Below are positions 6,258-7,035 of a DNA stretch of 7,035 bases, piece by piece. The stretch is taken from contig CASEYA010000040.1 in assembly GCA_949291975.1 (NCBI GenBank), forward strand, positions 1 to 7,035, read 5' to 3'. The position numbers and the translations under genes were made by a program. This DNA is from an uncultured Christensenella sp. GTDB lineage: Bacteria; Bacillota; Clostridia; Christensenellales; UBA1242. The notes beneath the pieces were generated by a model. That model ran no database searches and had not been told where the DNA came from. It was given only the letters and a program-made list of their open reading frames with translations. Every line of letters begins with the position of its first letter. The first letter of the stretch is position 1.

Positions 6258-6322
6258 ATTTGTGAAAATAAGAAGCATTCAACGAGCATCTTTTGGCCGA
6301 ACTAGTCTTTGGTTCACTTAAA

Positions 6323-6361
6323 AAGAGTAAGTCCAGTTGTATTGGGCTTATTTTTATTTTT
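6323..6361 (+). terminator. Intrinsic terminator placed just before the DUF2798-like gene
   Basis: Stem AGTAAGTCCAG (6326-6336) pairs with TTGGGCTTATT (6342-6352): 11 pairs, three of them G-U. The loop is TTGTA. The stem can extend to 6323/6355, and the tail is TTTTTATTTTT. It ends 5 nt before the Shine-Dalgarno. It may double as the end of the GalU-like transcript, but its position after the 6229-6257 promoter and directly before the ribosome binding site suits conditional termination. Confidence 0.78.
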
Positions 6362-6365
6362 CTTT

Positions 6366-6372
6366 GAGGAGG
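6366..6372 (+). promoter_or_regulatory. Strong Shine-Dalgarno of the DUF2798-like gene
   Basis: GAGGAGG ends 6 nt before the ATG at 6379. It is the strongest ribosome binding site in the window and contrasts with the GalU-like gene, which has none. It implies heavy translation whenever transcription passes the terminator. Confidence 0.9.
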
Positions 6373-6378
6373 TAAAAA

Positions 6379-6981
6379 ATGAAAACAATTTTTCCAAAAA
6401 CAAAATTTCAGGCGGTAATTTTTACACTTTTGATGTCCTTTTTTATGGCAAGCATAATGTATCTTTATAATCAGGCAATACACATGGGAGGTCTAAGTTA
6501 TAACACATTTCTAACATATGATTATCGCTTTTTAATAACATGGGCAATTGCTTTCTTGGTTGTATTTTTCATTGTTCATCCACTTGCAGAAAGGTTAACT
6601 TTTAAGATTGTTAACCAGCAAAAAGATAGTGGGCTGGTTATAAATGTAACAATGTCAACTTTGACCGTTGCTATGATGGTAACAATTATGAGTTGTGTTG
6701 GAGTTCTTATGAATGCAATTGTAACAAACTCATTCAGCGCAGAACTTTTTTTAACATATCTAACATCAATTGTAACAGGCTTTGTGTTTGCTTTGCCACT
6801 TCAAATTTTGGTGGTTGGGCCTTTGGTTCGCGCTTTGTTCACTTTGATGTTCAGCAAAGCACAAAAAAGGGCAAGAGCAAAAATTATTTTCAGTCACAGC
6901 AGTCAACCAGCAATGATGCCTGTTGCTAGCGAAGAAAAACATAGTGTGAAAAATCAAAAAAATGATGATAACATTCTGTAA
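6379..6981 (+). CDS. Four-helix membrane protein with two DUF2798-like repeats
   Basis: An integral membrane protein of 200 residues; its function is unknown. Four hydrophobic segments are seen at about 11-31, 50-68, 88-114 and 123-147. They form two similar halves, each with two helices ending in a short amphipathic signature: HPLAERLTFKIV (67-78) and GPLVRALFTLMF (147-158). This xPLxRxL pattern after the second helix recalls DUF2798 proteins, which commonly carry one or two such units; the family name is from memory, not a search. A basic stretch, SKAQKRARAK (159-168), suggests a cytoplasmic C-terminus, followed by a polar tail of about 32 residues rich in Ser, Lys, Asn and Asp. The ATG is secure, with GAGGAGG upstream. 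It is preceded by its own promoter and an attenuator-like leader, so expression is probably conditional. It ends in TAA, with no gene start visible in the remaining 54 bases. Confidence 0.8.
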   Translation: MKTIFPKTKFQAVIFTLLMSFFMASIMYLYNQAIHMGGLSYNTFLTYDYRFLITWAIAFLVVFFIVHPLAERLTFKIVNQQKDSGLVINVTMSTLTVAMMVTIMSCVGVLMNAIVTNSFSAELFLTYLTSIVTGFVFALPLQILVVGPLVRALFTLMFSKAQKRARAKIIFSHSSQPAMMPVASEEKHSVKNQKNDDNIL

Positions 6982-6982
6982 T

Positions 6983-7000
6983 GAAAAAAGGTTTTTCTTA
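6983..7000 (+). terminator. Weak terminator-like hairpin after the membrane protein gene
   Basis: GAAAAA (6983-6988) pairs with TTTTTC (6992-6997) around a 3-nt loop, AGG, and TTATT follows. The stem has one G-C pair and the tail is short, so it is at best a weak terminator. Confidence 0.3.
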
Positions 7001-7035
7001 TTAAAAGGGTAAAAATAAAATTGCGTTTTGTTTAA

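Larger units (their letters stand above)
6262..6378 (+). promoter_or_regulatory. Candidate attenuator / orphan riboswitch leader
   Basis: The leader between the promoter and the DUF2798-like gene can adopt competing folds. (1) GAAC (6299-6302) pairs with GTTC (6312-6315). (2) A candidate antiterminator pairs TTGG and ACTT (6309-6312 and 6316-6319, 3-nt bulge between) with AAGTCCAG (6329-6336). (3) The intrinsic terminator uses 6326-6336 as its left arm. Folds 1 and 2 share G6312, and 2 and 3 share 6329-6336, so each excludes the next. I do not recognise a T-box, preQ1, fluoride, SAM, TPP or other known class. A GTG-started 19-codon ORF (6262-6321) runs through it and could be an attenuating leader peptide, but it has no Shine-Dalgarno. 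Confidence 0.55.

Noticed and set aside
6299..6326. A preQ1-type pseudoknot (UCUUU of the loop, 6306-6310, with AAAGA, 6322-6326)
   Set aside because: The pairing is possible, but the conserved preQ1-I core and A-rich tail pattern are absent and the gene product is not a queuosine transporter that I recognise.
6982..7035. Start of another gene at the right edge (AAAAGGG then TTG at 7021)
   Set aside because: That frame reads only four codons before TAA, and no other supported start is visible in the last 54 bases.
1..7035. CRISPR array, tRNA, rRNA, insertion sequence or phage genes
   Set aside because: No regularly spaced repeats, cloverleaf or CCA ends, transposase motifs, terminal inverted repeats or phage-like proteins were seen on either strand.

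Overview
The window looks like a chromosomal segment from a low-GC, Firmicutes-like (Bacillota, probably clostridial and perhaps uncultured) bacterium. The support is AT-rich DNA with near-empty poly-A/T spacers, purine-rich Shine-Dalgarno sites, TTG/GTG starts, a secA-then-prfB gene order familiar from Firmicutes, and a SecA ending in a zinc-binding tail. All genes lie on the + strand. This assignment rests on gene content and composition, not on a database search.

Layout. Positions 1-2346 hold the 3' part of secA; the window edge removes its start and the Walker A region. A 245-bp AT-rich spacer follows, with four copies of AAATTTTAA and a bulged hairpin just ahead of the prfB ribosome binding site. 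Then comes a tight three-gene unit: prfB (TTG start, in frame throughout with no programmed frameshift), a small GNAT acetyltransferase (GTG start, much lower GC), and tsaD. Gaps are 10 and 16 nt, and the unit ends at a strong intrinsic terminator (5303-5340). Next is a single gene for a shortened GalU-like sugar-nucleotide pyrophosphorylase, whose consensus-like promoter sits so close to its ATG that the mRNA is probably leaderless. Last is a four-helix membrane protein with two DUF2798-like repeats. It has its own promoter, a leader of about 115 nt, and an intrinsic terminator placed directly before a perfect Shine-Dalgarno, which is an attenuator or riboswitch arrangement.

How the genes relate. 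SecA (protein export), RF2 (termination at UGA/UAA) and TsaD (t6A modification of ANN-decoding tRNAs) are core functions, two of them in translation. The GNAT sits where rimI is often found near tsaD, but it does not look like a typical RimI. The GalU-like enzyme would supply a nucleotide sugar for envelope or glycan synthesis. The DUF2798-like protein has no known function.

The part most likely to be undescribed is the 6229-6378 leader. It can form three mutually exclusive structures (anti-antiterminator, antiterminator, terminator) and also contains a possible 19-codon leader ORF. I recognise no known riboswitch class in it. I see no CRISPR array, insertion sequence, rRNA, tRNA or phage gene.
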